DNA from: Candidatus Defluviicoccus seviourii
GTDB taxonomy: Bacteria > Pseudomonadota > Alphaproteobacteria > Rhodospirillales > Defluviicoccaceae
Assembly: GCA_900609035.2 (NCBI GenBank)
Contig: UXAT02000053.1
Span: forward strand, 62,001-126,000
Reading direction: 5' to 3'
Length of the DNA stretch: 64,000 nucleotides
The translations under genes were made by a program, and so were the position numbers. This document shows, piece by piece, positions 42,247 to 54,888 of this stretch. Numbering within the stretch: the stretch's first letter is position 1; every line of letters begins with the position of its first letter. Below the pieces are notes generated by a model that saw only the letters and a program-made list of their open reading frames with translations, was not told the DNA's origin and searched no databases.

Positions 42247-42621
42247 GATGATCGAAGCCCCAGAGGCGGCGGACGGTATCGCTCAGGACGCACATTGTCC
42301 AGGGACGGCCGCGCTTCAGGATGCAAAATTTCGAGCCGCTGCAGCGGTTTCGCCACAACGGCAAGTTGGCCACGGCAGGCCTTGGCGAGGTATTCCGCCA
42401 GGCCATGGAATTCGGCCGCGCGACGTGGTAATGACCAGTGTTCGCGGCGCGTTGCGCACGCGCGGCTTGACGTTCACCGTCGCTTAATGGGGTGTACGCT
42501 AAAAATGCTGTCACTTTGCAAGCAATGCCACCGTGGCATGCTTGCAAGGGCGCAAGCGCAATAGCACAAGCGTGCAGCGTTGCGCCGCGTTCCCGGTCAT
42601 GGCTTCAAGTGGGTGGTTTAC
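42247..42621. other. Intergenic region with a strong hairpin
   Basis: I see no supported gene in these 375 nt between divergent small genes. The main feature is the near-perfect inverted repeat at 42516-42547. Confidence 0.5.
42516..42547. promoter_or_regulatory. Strong near-perfect inverted repeat upstream of a secreted protein gene
   Basis: TTGCAAGCAATGCCA (42516-42530), loop CCG and TGGCATGCTTGCAA (42534-42547) pair over 14 bp with one bulged A. It ends 74 nt before the start codon at 42622. No T-run follows, so an operator or a leader-RNA structure is more likely than a terminator. Confidence 0.55.
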
Positions 42622-43110
42622 ATGCTTCGTCGTGCCACATTCGGCGTTCTTGCCCTTGTCTGCGCCGCTGCGATCGCCGCTCCTGCCGGTGCCGCCGCGG
42701 TCAAGGCGGCCAAACCCCGCGCTTGTGTTTCCAATAGCGAGAAGCTCGCGCTCGACACGCGGGTGCTGCAGACGGAACTGCTCATCGGTGCGCTTAGCTG
42801 CGGCCAAGGCGAGCAGTACAACCAGTTTGTGTCGAGCTTTCAGCCGCAGCTGCAGGAACAAGGCAGCCATCTGATCAGCTTGTTCAACCGCATTCACGGC
42901 GCCAAGGGAACCGACAAGCTCAACGAGTTCGTGACCAATCTGGCCAACGACGCGTCCAAGCGCAGCCAGAACATCGGCCACGGCTACTGCTATTTCACTT
43001 GGGATATCTTTTACGAGGCGTTCGATACGGCGCCGGAGAGCTTTCCCAAGCTGGTTGACAAGCCGTGGATCCCCGTGCGCCACGGCTTCAGTTCCTGCGA
43101 GACCAGTTAA
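42622..43110 (+). CDS. Secreted or periplasmic protein of unknown function
   Basis: The 162-residue product starts [20 protein letters not shown], a clear Sec signal peptide with likely cleavage after AGAAA or shortly before. The mature part has four cysteines, in PRACVS, ALSCGQ, HGYCYF and SSCETS, which could form two disulfides. The segment [17 protein letters not shown] is distinctive, but I do not recognise the family. It ends in a 4-nt overlap with the convergent trmFO gene. Confidence 0.7.
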   Translation: MLRRATFGVLALVCAAAIAAPAGAAAVKAAKPRACVSNSEKLALDTRVLQTELLIGALSCGQGEQYNQFVSSFQPQLQEQGSHLISLFNRIHGAKGTDKLNEFVTNLANDASKRSQNIGHGYCYFTWDIFYEAFDTAPESFPKLVDKPWIPVRHGFSSCETS

Positions 43111-44492
43111 CCGGCGACGGGCGTCCCGCCAGCGATCTGGCCCCGCGACCAGATGGCGAGGTCGGCACGGGCGCGCGCGGCGAGGAGCCGCTTGCGTTCC
43201 TTGCCGGCGGGCGCACGCTTCTCGGCCCCTCCGCTCGAAAGCGGCGGGAACAGGCCGAAGTTGACGTTCATCGGCTGAAACACGTCGGCCACGGCATCGG
43301 CGACGATGTGCCGCAGAAGGGCGCCGAGCGCCGTCGTCGCGGGCGGCGGCAGAATCGCGCGCCCGCTGATCTCCGCAGCCGTGAACAGCCCCGCCAGCAG
43401 TCCGATCGCCGCGCTCTCGACATAGCCTTCGCAGCCGGTGATCTGGCCGGCCAGCCGCACCTGCGGCCGTGCCCTTAGGCGCAGCGTCGAGTCGAGGACC
43501 CGCGGGCTGTTCACGAAGGTGTTGCGGTGAATACCGCCCAGGCGAACGAACTCGGCGTTCGCCAGGCCGGGAATGGTACGGAACAGGCGAGCCTGCTCGG
43601 CATGCCGCATTTTGGTCTGGAAGCCGACCATGTTGTAAAGGCTGCCTTGCGCGTTGTCCTGTCGCAACTGCACCACCGCGTGCGGCCGCTGGCCGCCATC
43701 ATGCGGATTGCGCAAGCCAACCGGCTTCATCGGCCCATAAGCGAGCGTGTCGAGGCCGCGCGCCGCCATCACTTCGATCGGCAGGCAGCCCTCGAAATAG
43801 GGCGTGTCGCGCTCCCAGTCATGGAACGGAACCGTATCCGCCGCCCGCAGCGCTTCGACGAACGCCTCGTATTGGGGACGGCTCAAGGGACAGTTGATGT
43901 AGTCCTGGCCTTCGCCCTTGTCGTAACGGGACTGGAACCAGGCGATCGAGAAATCGATGCTGTCGCGGGTGACGATGGGCGCGATCGCATCGAAAAAGGC
44001 GAGCGCGTCCTCGCCCGTAACGGCTTGTAGGGAGGCCGCAAGCGAAGGTGCGGTCAGCGGCCCGGTGGCGAGAATGACGTGCGGCCACGCGGCGGGCGGC
44101 AGTTCGCTCACCTCCTCCCGTTCGAGGGTTAGCAGCGGGTGATTAAGGAGGGCCTCCTCGATCCGGGTGCTGAACAGCCCCCGGTCAACCGCCAATGCGG
44201 CGCCTGCCGGAACGCGCGACGCATCGGCAGCCTGCAGGACGAGGGAACCGAGCGTGCGCATCTCCGCGTGCAGGAGGCCGATCGCGCTCGCCTCGGCATC
44301 GTCGGAGCGAAAGGAATTGGAGCAGACGAGCTCGGCCAGTTGGCCGGTCTGGTGCGCCGGCGTCGACTTGAGCGGGCGCATCTCGTGCAGGACGACGGGG
44401 ATCCCCGCGCACACGAGCTGCCAGGCGGCCTCACTGCCGGCGAGGCCGCCGCCGATGATGTGCACGGCCGTGCCGGAGCAGGGTTCAGGCAT
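43107..44492 (-). CDS. trmFO: Folate-dependent tRNA (uracil-54-C5)-methyltransferase TrmFO
   Basis: The ATG at 44492 gives 461 residues; a TTG at 44510 overlapping the uvrA stop is an alternative. The FAD motif [17 protein letters not shown] is at the N-terminus, followed by [18 protein letters not shown] and ALAVDRG, all typical of TrmFO/Gid, and [13 protein letters not shown] near the C-terminus. The enzyme makes ribothymidine 54 in tRNA using methylene-tetrahydrofolate and FAD. It follows uvrA by 14 nt. Confidence 0.94.
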   Translation of the reverse strand: MPEPCSGTAVHIIGGGLAGSEAAWQLVCAGIPVVLHEMRPLKSTPAHQTGQLAELVCSNSFRSDDAEASAIGLLHAEMRTLGSLVLQAADASRVPAGAALAVDRGLFSTRIEEALLNHPLLTLEREEVSELPPAAWPHVILATGPLTAPSLAASLQAVTGEDALAFFDAIAPIVTRDSIDFSIAWFQSRYDKGEGQDYINCPLSRPQYEAFVEALRAADTVPFHDWERDTPYFEGCLPIEVMAARGLDTLAYGPMKPVGLRNPHDGGQRPHAVVQLRQDNAQGSLYNMVGFQTKMRHAEQARLFRTIPGLANAEFVRLGGIHRNTFVNSPRVLDSTLRLRARPQVRLAGQITGCEGYVESAAIGLLAGLFTAAEISGRAILPPPATTALGALLRHIVADAVADVFQPMNVNFGLFPPLSSGGAEKRAPAGKERKRLLAARARADLAIWSRGQIAGGTPVAG

Positions 44493-44506
44493 CGTTCGGC
44501 ACCGCC

Positions 44507-47398
<2,892 letters not shown>

Positions 47399-47505
47399 GC
47401 ATATCGTGCTTCCACGAGCTGCCGCCAAGCCGCGCCCCTCGACCACAAGTGGGTAGCGAACGGCCAGATGGAGCGTGTAAGGTTCCCGGCTCACACAGGG
47501 AAGGG

Positions 47506-47985
47506 ATGGCGATAGCCATGGCTGGGTCGGTCAACAAGGTCATTCTCGTCGGCAATCTCGGGCGCGATCCGGAAGTGCGCTTTTTGCAGGACAACAGCAA
47601 GGTGGTTAACTTCTCGGTCGCGACCTCGGATCGCTGGAAGGACAAGCAGAGCGGCGAATCGAAGGAGCGGACCGAGTGGCATCGGGTCGTTATCTTCAAC
47701 GATCGACTGGCGGACATTGCGCAACGGTACCTGAAAAAAGGCTCCAAGGTATACCTCGAAGGGGCCTTGCAGACACGCAAGTGGACAGGTAACGATGGCC
47801 AGGAGAAATACACGACAGAAGTTGTGCTGGGCCGCTTCCGCGGCGAACTAACATTGCTCGACGGCCGCGGCGAGAGCGGCTTCGGCGCTGCTGCCGAACC
47901 GGACTACGGCAGCGGTCAGGCGCCTGCAGCGGAGCCGCGCAGTGGCGGCGCGCCGGCCGGCTTCGATGACGACATTCCGTTTTGA
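47506..47985 (+). CDS. ssb: Single-stranded DNA-binding protein
   Basis: This 159-residue SSB follows AGGGAAGGG; a second ATG 12 nt later (47518) is nearly as good. The OB-fold opens with [18 protein letters not shown] and contains [21 protein letters not shown] Gly/Ala/Pro-rich linker ends in the acidic tip DDDIPF, which docks partner proteins. It is divergent from uvrA, a common arrangement that couples replication and repair. Confidence 0.95.
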   Translation: MAIAMAGSVNKVILVGNLGRDPEVRFLQDNSKVVNFSVATSDRWKDKQSGESKERTEWHRVVIFNDRLADIAQRYLKKGSKVYLEGALQTRKWTGNDGQEKYTTEVVLGRFRGELTLLDGRGESGFGAAAEPDYGSGQAPAAEPRSGGAPAGFDDDIPF

Positions 47986-48072
47986 TGGGGTGAAGTATCG
48001 CCCCTTCGAACAGGCAAGCAGGGGTAATCGCATGGGTGCAATGCTCACGACAGGCCTGGGGCAGCCTTCCTG

Positions 48073-48621
48073 ATGCGCGGTGGGCGTCTGTTCCCGATCC
48101 TTGGTGCCGGCATTGCCGCAGCGGTCCTGGTCGCAATGATGAGCGGCGGGAAACAGGCTTCGGCACCCGTTGTCGTCGAGCTGGCGATGCCGCCGGTTGC
48201 GAAACCACCTGCCTCGCCGGCGCCGAGCCTTCTGCCCAGTGACGTAACGTCGGCACAGAAAGCCGCGCCGAATGCAGGCGGAGCCACCGGTGCCACACCG
48301 GAAGTGCTGACATCGGCCCCCCCTCCCGGCAGCGAGTCGGCGCCGGCAACCGCCTCGCCACCTCCCCCTGAACCGGCACCGGCTGCCGAGGCGCCGCCGC
48401 AGACCAACGGCGGGCTGCCGATGGTCGTCACCCGCGGCAGCAACATGCGCGCCGAACCCAGCGTCAATGCGCCCCTGATCGCTCACTTTACAGCGGGGGA
48501 GCGGGTCTACCGGATGGAAGAGAAGGCGGTGCTGGGCTACTACCTCGTGCGCAGCGACAAAGCCACCGGATGGATCTGGTGGACGAACGTCGCCGAGGAC
48601 CAGCAGCCTCCCAGTCGGTAA
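48073..48621 (+). CDS. Membrane-anchored SH3-like (SH3b) domain protein
   Basis: The 182-residue protein has one N-terminal membrane or signal segment (LFPILGAGIAAAVLVAMM), a Pro/Ala/Thr-rich linker of about 90 residues and a C-terminal bacterial SH3 domain (MVVTRGSNMRAEPSVNAPLI, GWIWWTNVAE). SH3b domains often bind peptidoglycan or peptides in the periplasm. No enzyme domain is attached. It lies 87 nt after ssb and converges with the Hsp70-like gene. Confidence 0.78.
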   Translation: MRGGRLFPILGAGIAAAVLVAMMSGGKQASAPVVVELAMPPVAKPPASPAPSLLPSDVTSAQKAAPNAGGATGATPEVLTSAPPPGSESAPATASPPPPEPAPAAEAPPQTNGGLPMVVTRGSNMRAEPSVNAPLIAHFTAGERVYRMEEKAVLGYYLVRSDKATGWIWWTNVAEDQQPPSR

Positions 48622-48661
48622 GGCACGCGAACCGGGGCTGCTTTCAAACGGCAAGCCGGCT

Positions 48662-51463
48662 TCACGCTTCGGGATCGCGCAAGAGCAGGCCGGGAGGCAG
48701 CGCCTCGCCATAAAGGCCCTGGCGTTCGGCCCGATCGAGCGGGATGACTTCCTTCAGCTTTGCCGTCCGTAACGGCGCGACGCCGGATTGCTCCAGCTTG
48801 CGGGCGATCTTGAGCCGCAGCGCTTTCGGCACATCGAGGCTGCGGTTCTCGACCGCACGCGCCGCCCGCAGGAACAGCGTCGCAAGCTCGGCCATAGCCG
48901 GCTCGGCCCAATCGAAGGGCCGGAAAGCGTCGAACGTCTGCTCGACCAGCTCCGGCGCCACCACGGTCTCCGGTCCGGCGTAAAGCGGGGTGCGGTTGAG
49001 CAGCAGGCCAAGCGCACTGAGCCAGGGCTCGGCAGCCTTGCCCTCCGTCATGAGCGCCCGCGCAGTGTCGAGGAAACGGCCGATCAGTTCCGCCTTCAAC
49101 GCCGGATTCAAGCGTTCGAGCGCGCCTGCGAGGCGGACCAGTTCTGGCGGCGGCGCCGGACGGCGGATCTTCTCGATTTCGCCGGCCAGGATCTGCTCCT
49201 GGCGTTCGCGCGATAGCCCGCCCGCAACCCGCCGCCACAAGATGTACACCTGCAGCGTGATGCGCTTGCCGGGAAAGCTTAAGCCCGCCGTCCCCAGCCG
49301 CCACAGTGCGTCCATCCGCGCCTCATCGAGCGCAACGCCGAAACCCGGGCGAAGCAGAAAGCCGGCCAGGATCAACCACGTCTCCTCATGCTCGACCGAG
49401 GTTGCGCGGGCATTCATGCGCGCCTCCAAGGCCGGCCAGAGGGCGCGGATCAGGCCGGCGCTCCATTGCCCCTTCGGCAGGCCCACGGCCTTCTCCAGTC
49501 CGGTCAGCAGCCGCGTTGCCGTCACTTTCTCGCGGCGGCCGGTGGGTGCTCCGAAGCTCGCCTTGATGCGCTCGCGCGCCGCCGCCAGCGCCGCCGGTGG
49601 AATGCCGATCGTGGGCTCCGCCGAGCCGGAAACCGGGGCCGCCTCCCCCTCCCCCGCCTGCTCCAAGGGACGCAGGTTGAATTCGAGCGGCCACGACTGC
49701 GCGAATTGAGGCTCCGCACTGCGGCAGGTTACCTGCAAGAGCCCCAGTTCCGTCACCCAACTCTCAAGCGTTACCGGCAGAGTGCGCGCGGCGGCGCCTG
49801 CGACCTTGGCGACGGTCTCGAGCGGCGGCAGTCGGTGAAAGTCGCGCGGATTCCAGTCGATCATGCTGCCGGCCGCGCAATCGGCATGGCGGGTCGAGGA
49901 ATAGACCTCAAACCGGACCGGCTGGTTGAGCCTGAGCGCAAGGCCGGCCTCGGCAATCGCGAACCGCTGCTCGGCGGCGGCACCCTGGGGGAGGATGCAC
50001 AGGAGTGCCGGCACGCTCGCGCGCTCCTTCGCCTCCGTCGGCACCCTGTGGGCGGCGAGAAAGAGGGCGCGCGCGGCGCCTGCAGCGATGCGATCGGCTT
50101 TGCGGTGCAGGATCTTGCCGAACCGCGCCGCGCCGCGGGCGACGGCCAGGTCCGGTTCGGCGTTGTCCAGCAACAGCGGCGCCTGCCCGCCCTGCCACTT
50201 GCCGATCTCGTCGATCAGGCGCCGCCGCAGGGACGCAGGCGCAAGCGCGCCGCCGTTGCACAACAACGCGTCGACGGGGGGCCGGCCGCCGAGAAACTCC
50301 GCGAGGTGACGGGTGATCGCGCTGTCGGCGGCGAAGGGGAGCCCCCACTCCCTGAGCGCACCCATGACCCGGCGCGGCCGCTCGGCCGCATCGCAAGCGG
50401 GAAAGAAGCCTTCGAGCACGGCGGCCGTGATCTCACCGCGGGTGAGCTGCGCCGAAAGCGCGCCGGCGATGAGACCGGCGCCGCGCCCGGCAATGGCGAG
50501 CGAGAAGCTCTCCTCCGGCTCGCCTTCACCCGCCAACACCGTCTCTTTGAGGTCGCGGCAGCGGGCGACAAGCGCATTCCACTGCGCCGCGCCAAGTTTG
50601 CCGCCGGTGCCCGTCAACCGCGGCTCGACCACGTGCGCCAGCGCCAGGTCCATGTTGTCGCCGCCCAAGAGGATATGGTCACTGACCGCGATGCGGCGGA
50701 TCGCGGGAAGGCCGCCGCCGGTCGCCGCACGCTGCAGCGCGAACAGGCTGAAGTCCGAAGTGCCGCCGCCGATGTCAACCACCAGGACGTGGACCGTTTC
50801 AGTGTCGCCACCCGCGAGCTGCGACCACAGCGCGCGGCCGGCGTCGTGGCCCTCCAGCCAGCGATAGAACGCCGCCTGTGGCTCCTCCAACAGGCGCACT
50901 CTGGCCGGGTAGCCGGCTTCCGCAGCGGCCGTGAGCGTCAACCGTTGCGCCACGACATCGAACGAGGCGGGGACGGTGACGGTGATGGCCTGCGCCGCGA
51001 AGCGGAAATCGGCCCCGGCCGCGGCGAAGCGCCGGTCCCAGGCCTGCATGAGGGCGTTGAGGATCAGCGCCTGTGCGCGAACCGGGGAAATCTTGTGCTC
51101 CGGCGCGATCTCGTCCGAGCCCCAGGGCAGGAACGGCCGGGTCCGGTCGGCGGCGTGATGGCACAGCCAGGACTTGGCCGAATGGGTCACCCGCCCCGGC
51201 GTTTCCGCCGCCCGCCGCCGCGCCCGCGCGCCGACGATCCATTGCCCGCGATCGCCGCCAGCGCCCGCAATCTCCGCCCCACCGCCTTCCTCGGGCAGGT
51301 ACAGGAACGACGGCAGCGTTGCCGCCTCGGTGGTGGCGGTCGATGAGAGCCATTGCGGGATGGCGAGCACTTCGGTCGGCGCGTCGCCATCCAACGGCAC
51401 GAACGCGAGCGCGCTGTTGGTCGTGCCGAGATCGATGCCGATGCTGTAGCGCGCGTTTGCCAT
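48662..51463 (-). CDS. Hsp70 family protein with C-terminal DUF3731-type region
   Basis: The start MANARYSIGIDLG follows GTGAGGTTC (933 residues). Residues 1-450 form an Hsp70/actin-like nucleotide-binding domain with IGIDLGTTNSALAF, VVDIGGGTSDFSLF and DALLCNGGAL. The remaining 480 residues lack the normal substrate-binding sandwich sequence and instead resemble the DnaK-related DUF3731 region (RLLTGLEKAVGLPKGQWSAG, ETWLILAGFLLRPGFG). Such large Hsp70 relatives are common in proteobacteria, but their clients are unknown. It is 5 nt after the FkbM methyltransferase gene. Confidence 0.85.
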   Translation of the reverse strand: MANARYSIGIDLGTTNSALAFVPLDGDAPTEVLAIPQWLSSTATTEAATLPSFLYLPEEGGGAEIAGAGGDRGQWIVGARARRRAAETPGRVTHSAKSWLCHHAADRTRPFLPWGSDEIAPEHKISPVRAQALILNALMQAWDRRFAAAGADFRFAAQAITVTVPASFDVVAQRLTLTAAAEAGYPARVRLLEEPQAAFYRWLEGHDAGRALWSQLAGGDTETVHVLVVDIGGGTSDFSLFALQRAATGGGLPAIRRIAVSDHILLGGDNMDLALAHVVEPRLTGTGGKLGAAQWNALVARCRDLKETVLAGEGEPEESFSLAIAGRGAGLIAGALSAQLTRGEITAAVLEGFFPACDAAERPRRVMGALREWGLPFAADSAITRHLAEFLGGRPPVDALLCNGGALAPASLRRRLIDEIGKWQGGQAPLLLDNAEPDLAVARGAARFGKILHRKADRIAAGAARALFLAAHRVPTEAKERASVPALLCILPQGAAAEQRFAIAEAGLALRLNQPVRFEVYSSTRHADCAAGSMIDWNPRDFHRLPPLETVAKVAGAAARTLPVTLESWVTELGLLQVTCRSAEPQFAQSWPLEFNLRPLEQAGEGEAAPVSGSAEPTIGIPPAALAAARERIKASFGAPTGRREKVTATRLLTGLEKAVGLPKGQWSAGLIRALWPALEARMNARATSVEHEETWLILAGFLLRPGFGVALDEARMDALWRLGTAGLSFPGKRITLQVYILWRRVAGGLSRERQEQILAGEIEKIRRPAPPPELVRLAGALERLNPALKAELIGRFLDTARALMTEGKAAEPWLSALGLLLNRTPLYAGPETVVAPELVEQTFDAFRPFDWAEPAMAELATLFLRAARAVENRSLDVPKALRLKIARKLEQSGVAPLRTAKLKEVIPLDRAERQGLYGEALPPGLLLRDPEA

Positions 51464-51468
51464 GAACC

Positions 51469-52266
51469 TCACATTTGGCCCGCGACGGAGGTCAAGAGCG
51501 CCGGATCCTGGCAGGCGAAGATATCGCCGGCCGGACCGTCGGCGCCGAGGCTCGCGATCCAGGCGGCGATTGCTTCCGCCGAGAGCGGCTGAGGATGAAG
51601 GAAGGTGGTGCCGTCGCCGTAGGTGGCGTTGAAGCGGTAGGGTGCCATCGCCGCGAGGCGGGCGACGCAGGCCTGCGCGATCTCCTTCATCATCGGCACG
51701 AACTCGACGCTCAAGGCGAAGGGGGCGATCGATAATCCCTTAAGCGCCTCCTCCTCGTAGCCCTCGATGTCGATCTTGATGAAGCGCGGCTCACCGAAGC
51801 GGGCGATCAGAGCGTCGAGCGTCAGCGCTGGGACATCGCAAACGCCGCGCCACTGTTGGCCGGCAAAGCTCGGCGCTGATCCGGCGGCAGCAAGAAATGC
51901 CTGTGAGGCGGACGCGATCGTCGGATTGGCGGGATTGAGATTGAGACGAACCTGCCCCGGTTCGGCCGCGATCGCGGCTGCCACCAGCTCTACCGCCGGA
52001 TCACGGCCATAAAGCGCGCGCAGAACCGGCAGTAACGCCGGCTGCGGCTCGACCGCCACGACGCGCGCCTTGAGCTGCCGCCACGCACGGATCCGATTGC
52101 CGACATGGGCGCCGATGTCGAAGGCCAAGTCGCCGGGCGCGAGGAAACGGCCGTAAAACCGCGCCATGGCCTTGAAACGCCAGGGCTTGCCGTAATAGAT
52201 GGCAAGCGAGCGCGCAACGCCGTAGGCGGTGCGAAGGCGCTCCATCACGTTGGCGCCGGTCTCCAT
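51469..52266 (-). CDS. FkbM family methyltransferase
   Basis: The 265-residue protein has the SAM-binding motif DLAFDIGAHVGNRIRAW, the acidic VVAVEPQPALLPVL and the FkbM-typical FIKIDIEGYEEEAL. FkbM enzymes O-methylate hydroxyls on glycans, lipids or small molecules. An alternative start MERLRTAY lies 21 nt downstream. It precedes the Hsp70-like gene by 5 nt, so the two are co-transcribed, and it is divergent from the pterin-like cluster. Substrate unknown. Confidence 0.85.
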   Translation of the reverse strand: METGANVMERLRTAYGVARSLAIYYGKPWRFKAMARFYGRFLAPGDLAFDIGAHVGNRIRAWRQLKARVVAVEPQPALLPVLRALYGRDPAVELVAAAIAAEPGQVRLNLNPANPTIASASQAFLAAAGSAPSFAGQQWRGVCDVPALTLDALIARFGEPRFIKIDIEGYEEEALKGLSIAPFALSVEFVPMMKEIAQACVARLAAMAPYRFNATYGDGTTFLHPQPLSAEAIAAWIASLGADGPAGDIFACQDPALLTSVAGQM

Positions 52267-52418
52267 GCCTCAAGCCTCGCTCTTTTGCCGCCTAAGCTCC
52301 GCCGCCCGCCGTCGGCAGGAACGGTGCAGCCTTGCGATCATGTGGTATCAGTCGTGCCGGTGCCAAAGCCAGCCCGAGATGGCCATTCGACATGCCAGCC
52401 CTACATGAAAGCCCGACG

Positions 52419-53390
52419 ATGCCGCCGCCGACAGCGCATGCGTTCTGGATCACCGGCCCGGAGCAGGCCGAAATCATCGAGCAAGAGCTGCCGCTGCCGA
52501 GCGGCGAGGAGATCCTCGCGCGAGCACTCTACAGCGGCATCAGCCGCGGCACCGAGGTGCTCGTCTATCGCAACCGGGTGCCGGTGAGCGAGTACGCCCG
52601 CATGCGCTGCCCGTTCCAGGAAGGCGCGTTCCCGGCGCCGGTCAAGTATGGCTATTGCTGGGTCGGCGCCGTCGAGGAAGGGGCGGACAGCTTGCTTGGG
52701 GCGACCGTTTTTGCGCTGTACCCGCATCAGGACCGGGCCGTGTTCCCGGCCGCGGCAGCGGTGCCGGTGCCAGCCACGGTACCGGCCGGCCGCGCGGTGC
52801 TGGCCGCCAACATGGAAACCGCGCTGAACGCGCTGTGGGACGGCCAAGTGCAGGCCGGTGACCGGGTGTGCGTGCTGGGCGCCGGCGTCGTCGGCTTGAT
52901 GCTTGCGCACCTCGCGAGCCGGATCCCGGCCGTGCGCTGCATGATCGTCGATCCCGATGCCGGCAAGGCGGCGGCGGCCGCAGCACTTGGGCTTGCTTTT
53001 TGCATAGCGCCGCCGGACGATCTGTTCGATGTCGTCTTTCACGCGAGCGGCAATCCGGCCGGGCTCGCGACCGCCCTCGCCGTGGCCGATTTCGAGGCGA
53101 CGGTTGTCGAGGCGAGCTGGTATGGCGTCACGCCCGTCACGCTGCCGCTCGGCGAAGGCTTCCACGCCAAGCGGTTGACGCTGCGCTCCTCCCAGGTCGG
53201 CTCCGTCTCGCCGCGCCAGCGCGCCCGCGTGAGCCATCGGCAACGGCTGGAGATGGCGCTGGCGCTGCTGGCAGACGACCGCCTCGATGGCCTGATAACA
53301 GGCGAGAGCGGGTTCGCAGAGCTGCCGGATGTGATGGCCAGGCTTTCCGATGGCAGCCTGCCGGCGCTCTGCCACCGCATCCGCTACTGA
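52419..53390 (+). CDS. Medium-chain dehydrogenase/reductase, first gene of a pterin-like cluster
   Basis: The start [13 protein letters not shown] gives 323 residues; an ATG at 52392 is a possible alternative. It is an MDR protein with a Rossmann motif ([15 protein letters not shown], residues ~146-160). The usual catalytic-zinc cysteine near the N-terminus is replaced in SGISRGTEV, and the structural-zinc loop is missing, as in BchC-like and other zinc-poor MDRs. It would oxidise an alcohol or reduce a carbonyl with NAD(P). Four plus-strand genes follow with short gaps or overlaps, so it likely works on the same product. Confidence 0.75.
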   Translation: MPPPTAHAFWITGPEQAEIIEQELPLPSGEEILARALYSGISRGTEVLVYRNRVPVSEYARMRCPFQEGAFPAPVKYGYCWVGAVEEGADSLLGATVFALYPHQDRAVFPAAAAVPVPATVPAGRAVLAANMETALNALWDGQVQAGDRVCVLGAGVVGLMLAHLASRIPAVRCMIVDPDAGKAAAAAALGLAFCIAPPDDLFDVVFHASGNPAGLATALAVADFEATVVEASWYGVTPVTLPLGEGFHAKRLTLRSSQVGSVSPRQRARVSHRQRLEMALALLADDRLDGLITGESGFAELPDVMARLSDGSLPALCHRIRY

Positions 53391-53416
53391 ACGGAAACCG
53401 ATCGAGGAGACCGCCG

Positions 53417-53821
53417 TTGTTCGCCGTGAGAGTCCGCGACCACTTCATGATTGCGCACAGTTTCTCCGGAGCCGTGTTCGGCCCGGCGCAAAAGCTGCAC
53501 GGGGCCACGTACGTTGTTGATGTCACCTTCCAGCGGCCGGAACTCGACGCGAACGGCATTGTCGTCGACATCGGCATCGCGCTGGAGACGCTGAAAGGCA
53601 TCCTGGACCAGCTTAACTATCGCAATCTCGACGACGAGCCGGCGTTTGCCGGTGTCAACACCACCACCGAATACTTAGCGAAGGTGATCTTCGAGCGCAT
53701 GGCTGAGGCAATCACCACCGGCCGCTTCGGCGACGAAGGGCGCAAGCTCAGCCGCCTCAAGGTCACGCTGCACGAGAGCCACGTCGCCTCAGCCTCGTAC
53801 GAGGGCGCGCTCGTTCCGTGA
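53417..53821 (+). CDS. 6-pyruvoyl/6-carboxytetrahydropterin synthase-like protein with altered active site
   Basis: The start is a TTG 7 nt after AGGAGA, giving 134 residues beginning [15 protein letters not shown]. The PTPS/QueD fold is evident, but the zinc triad His-HisxHis is changed: His14 and His28 are kept, while LHGH reads LHGA (Ala30). The protein has no cysteine at all, so the catalytic Cys is missing, and LDH reads LNY (Tyr68). Glu120 in LHESH is kept. It may bind a pterin without the normal chemistry, or use other ligands (His9, His119, His122). The stop overlaps the GTG start of the glycosyltransferase by 4 nt. Confidence 0.8.
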   Translation: MFAVRVRDHFMIAHSFSGAVFGPAQKLHGATYVVDVTFQRPELDANGIVVDIGIALETLKGILDQLNYRNLDDEPAFAGVNTTTEYLAKVIFERMAEAITTGRFGDEGRKLSRLKVTLHESHVASASYEGALVP

Positions 53822-54888
53822 ACCGGCCGCAGTTTCATTTCCTCCTTCCCGGCCCAAAGGAAACGGTGAGCGGCGGCTTTCTCTACGATCGCCGGATGAT
53901 CGGTGCACTCAAGCGGGCGGGACTGCTCGCCTCGCTGATCACCCTGCCCGACTGCTTCCCCTACCCGCCCGCGGACGTCGTCGCCCGCGCGCGAGACGCC
54001 TTGGCGGCGCTGCCCCCTGAGAGCTGGCTGATCGTCGACGGCCTGGCGCTGGCGCCGCTCCATGAGCACATTGCTGCGCTGCAGGCCGGACGGCTGCACG
54101 TCGTGGCACTCATCCATCATCCCCTGTGCGATGAAAGCGGGGTCAGCGAGCCCGAACGGGCACGCCTGTTCGCGAGCGAACGCCGGGCGCTGGCGGCTGC
54201 CCGCCATGTCATCGTCTCCAGCGCCACCACCGCCCGCCGGCTGGCCGACTTCGGCCTCGCGGCGGAGCGGATCACGGTCGTGCCGCCGGGCATCACGCGT
54301 GCCGCAGGCGCCGGCACGCGGCGGCGGCGCGACGATGATCACGCGGTGCGACTGCTGAGCGTCGGCAGCCTGGTGCCGCGCAAGGGTCAGGACGTCCTGG
54401 TGCAGGCGCTTGCCCGTGTGCGCGGTCTGCCCTGGCGGCTCACCCTGGTGGGACCCGAACGCAATCGCAGCTTCGCCCGCCGCCTGCGCACGTTCAGCCG
54501 CGGCCTGGGCTTGAGGGGGCGGGTCCGTTTCGCCGGCGCGGTCCCGCCGATGCGCCTGGAGCAGAACTACCGGGAAGCTGACGTTTTCGTTTTGCCGTCG
54601 CGGATGGAGGGCTACGGCATTGCGCTTGCCGAGGCGATGGCGCACGGCCTGCCGATCGTCACCACGCCGGCCGGTGCGATACCGGAAGTGGTGCCGGCCA
54701 CAGCGGGCGTATTCGTTGCACCCGGCGCGGCAAAGCCGCTCGCCCGCGCGCTGGCGGTACTGATCCGCAATCCAGACCGCCGCCGCCGGCTGCGCCGGGG
54801 AGCGTTTAAGGCACCGGCGGCACGCCGTATCTGGGCCAGGGCGGAGGCCGATTTCATCGCAGCGCTGGCCGGGATCGCGGCAGCATGA
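53818..54888 (+). CDS. GT4-family glycosyltransferase of the pterin-like cluster
   Basis: The 356-residue protein starts at GTG within the stop of the PTPS-like gene. GT4 features are [14 protein letters not shown] at the N-terminus, [10 protein letters not shown], the donor-half [20 protein letters not shown] and the acidic [14 protein letters not shown]. It retains the two-Glu pattern of retaining GT4 enzymes. Coupling to a PTPS-like protein suggests a pterin or similar small molecule as acceptor; cyanobacterial pterin glucosyltransferases also belong to GT4. It overlaps the next gene by 4 nt. Confidence 0.85.
   Translation: MNRPQFHFLLPGPKETVSGGFLYDRRMIGALKRAGLLASLITLPDCFPYPPADVVARARDALAALPPESWLIVDGLALAPLHEHIAALQAGRLHVVALIHHPLCDESGVSEPERARLFASERRALAAARHVIVSSATTARRLADFGLAAERITVVPPGITRAAGAGTRRRRDDDHAVRLLSVGSLVPRKGQDVLVQALARVRGLPWRLTLVGPERNRSFARRLRTFSRGLGLRGRVRFAGAVPPMRLEQNYREADVFVLPSRMEGYGIALAEAMAHGLPIVTTPAGAIPEVVPATAGVFVAPGAAKPLARALAVLIRNPDRRRRLRRGAFKAPAARRIWARAEADFIAALAGIAAA

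Noticed and set aside
42071..42547. Minus-strand open frame of 158 codons across the hairpin
   Set aside because: It overlaps the ankyrin protein gene and the inverted repeat, has a non-protein-like composition rich in Arg, Cys and His, and matches nothing I know.
47399..47505. LexA box between uvrA and ssb
   Set aside because: Only single GTTC or GAAC words occur; the alphaproteobacterial GTTC-N7-GTTC spacing is not met.
49388..51346. Plus-strand open frame of 652 codons
   Set aside because: It is the longest shadow in the window, antisense to the Hsp70-like gene, which has clear ATPase motifs.
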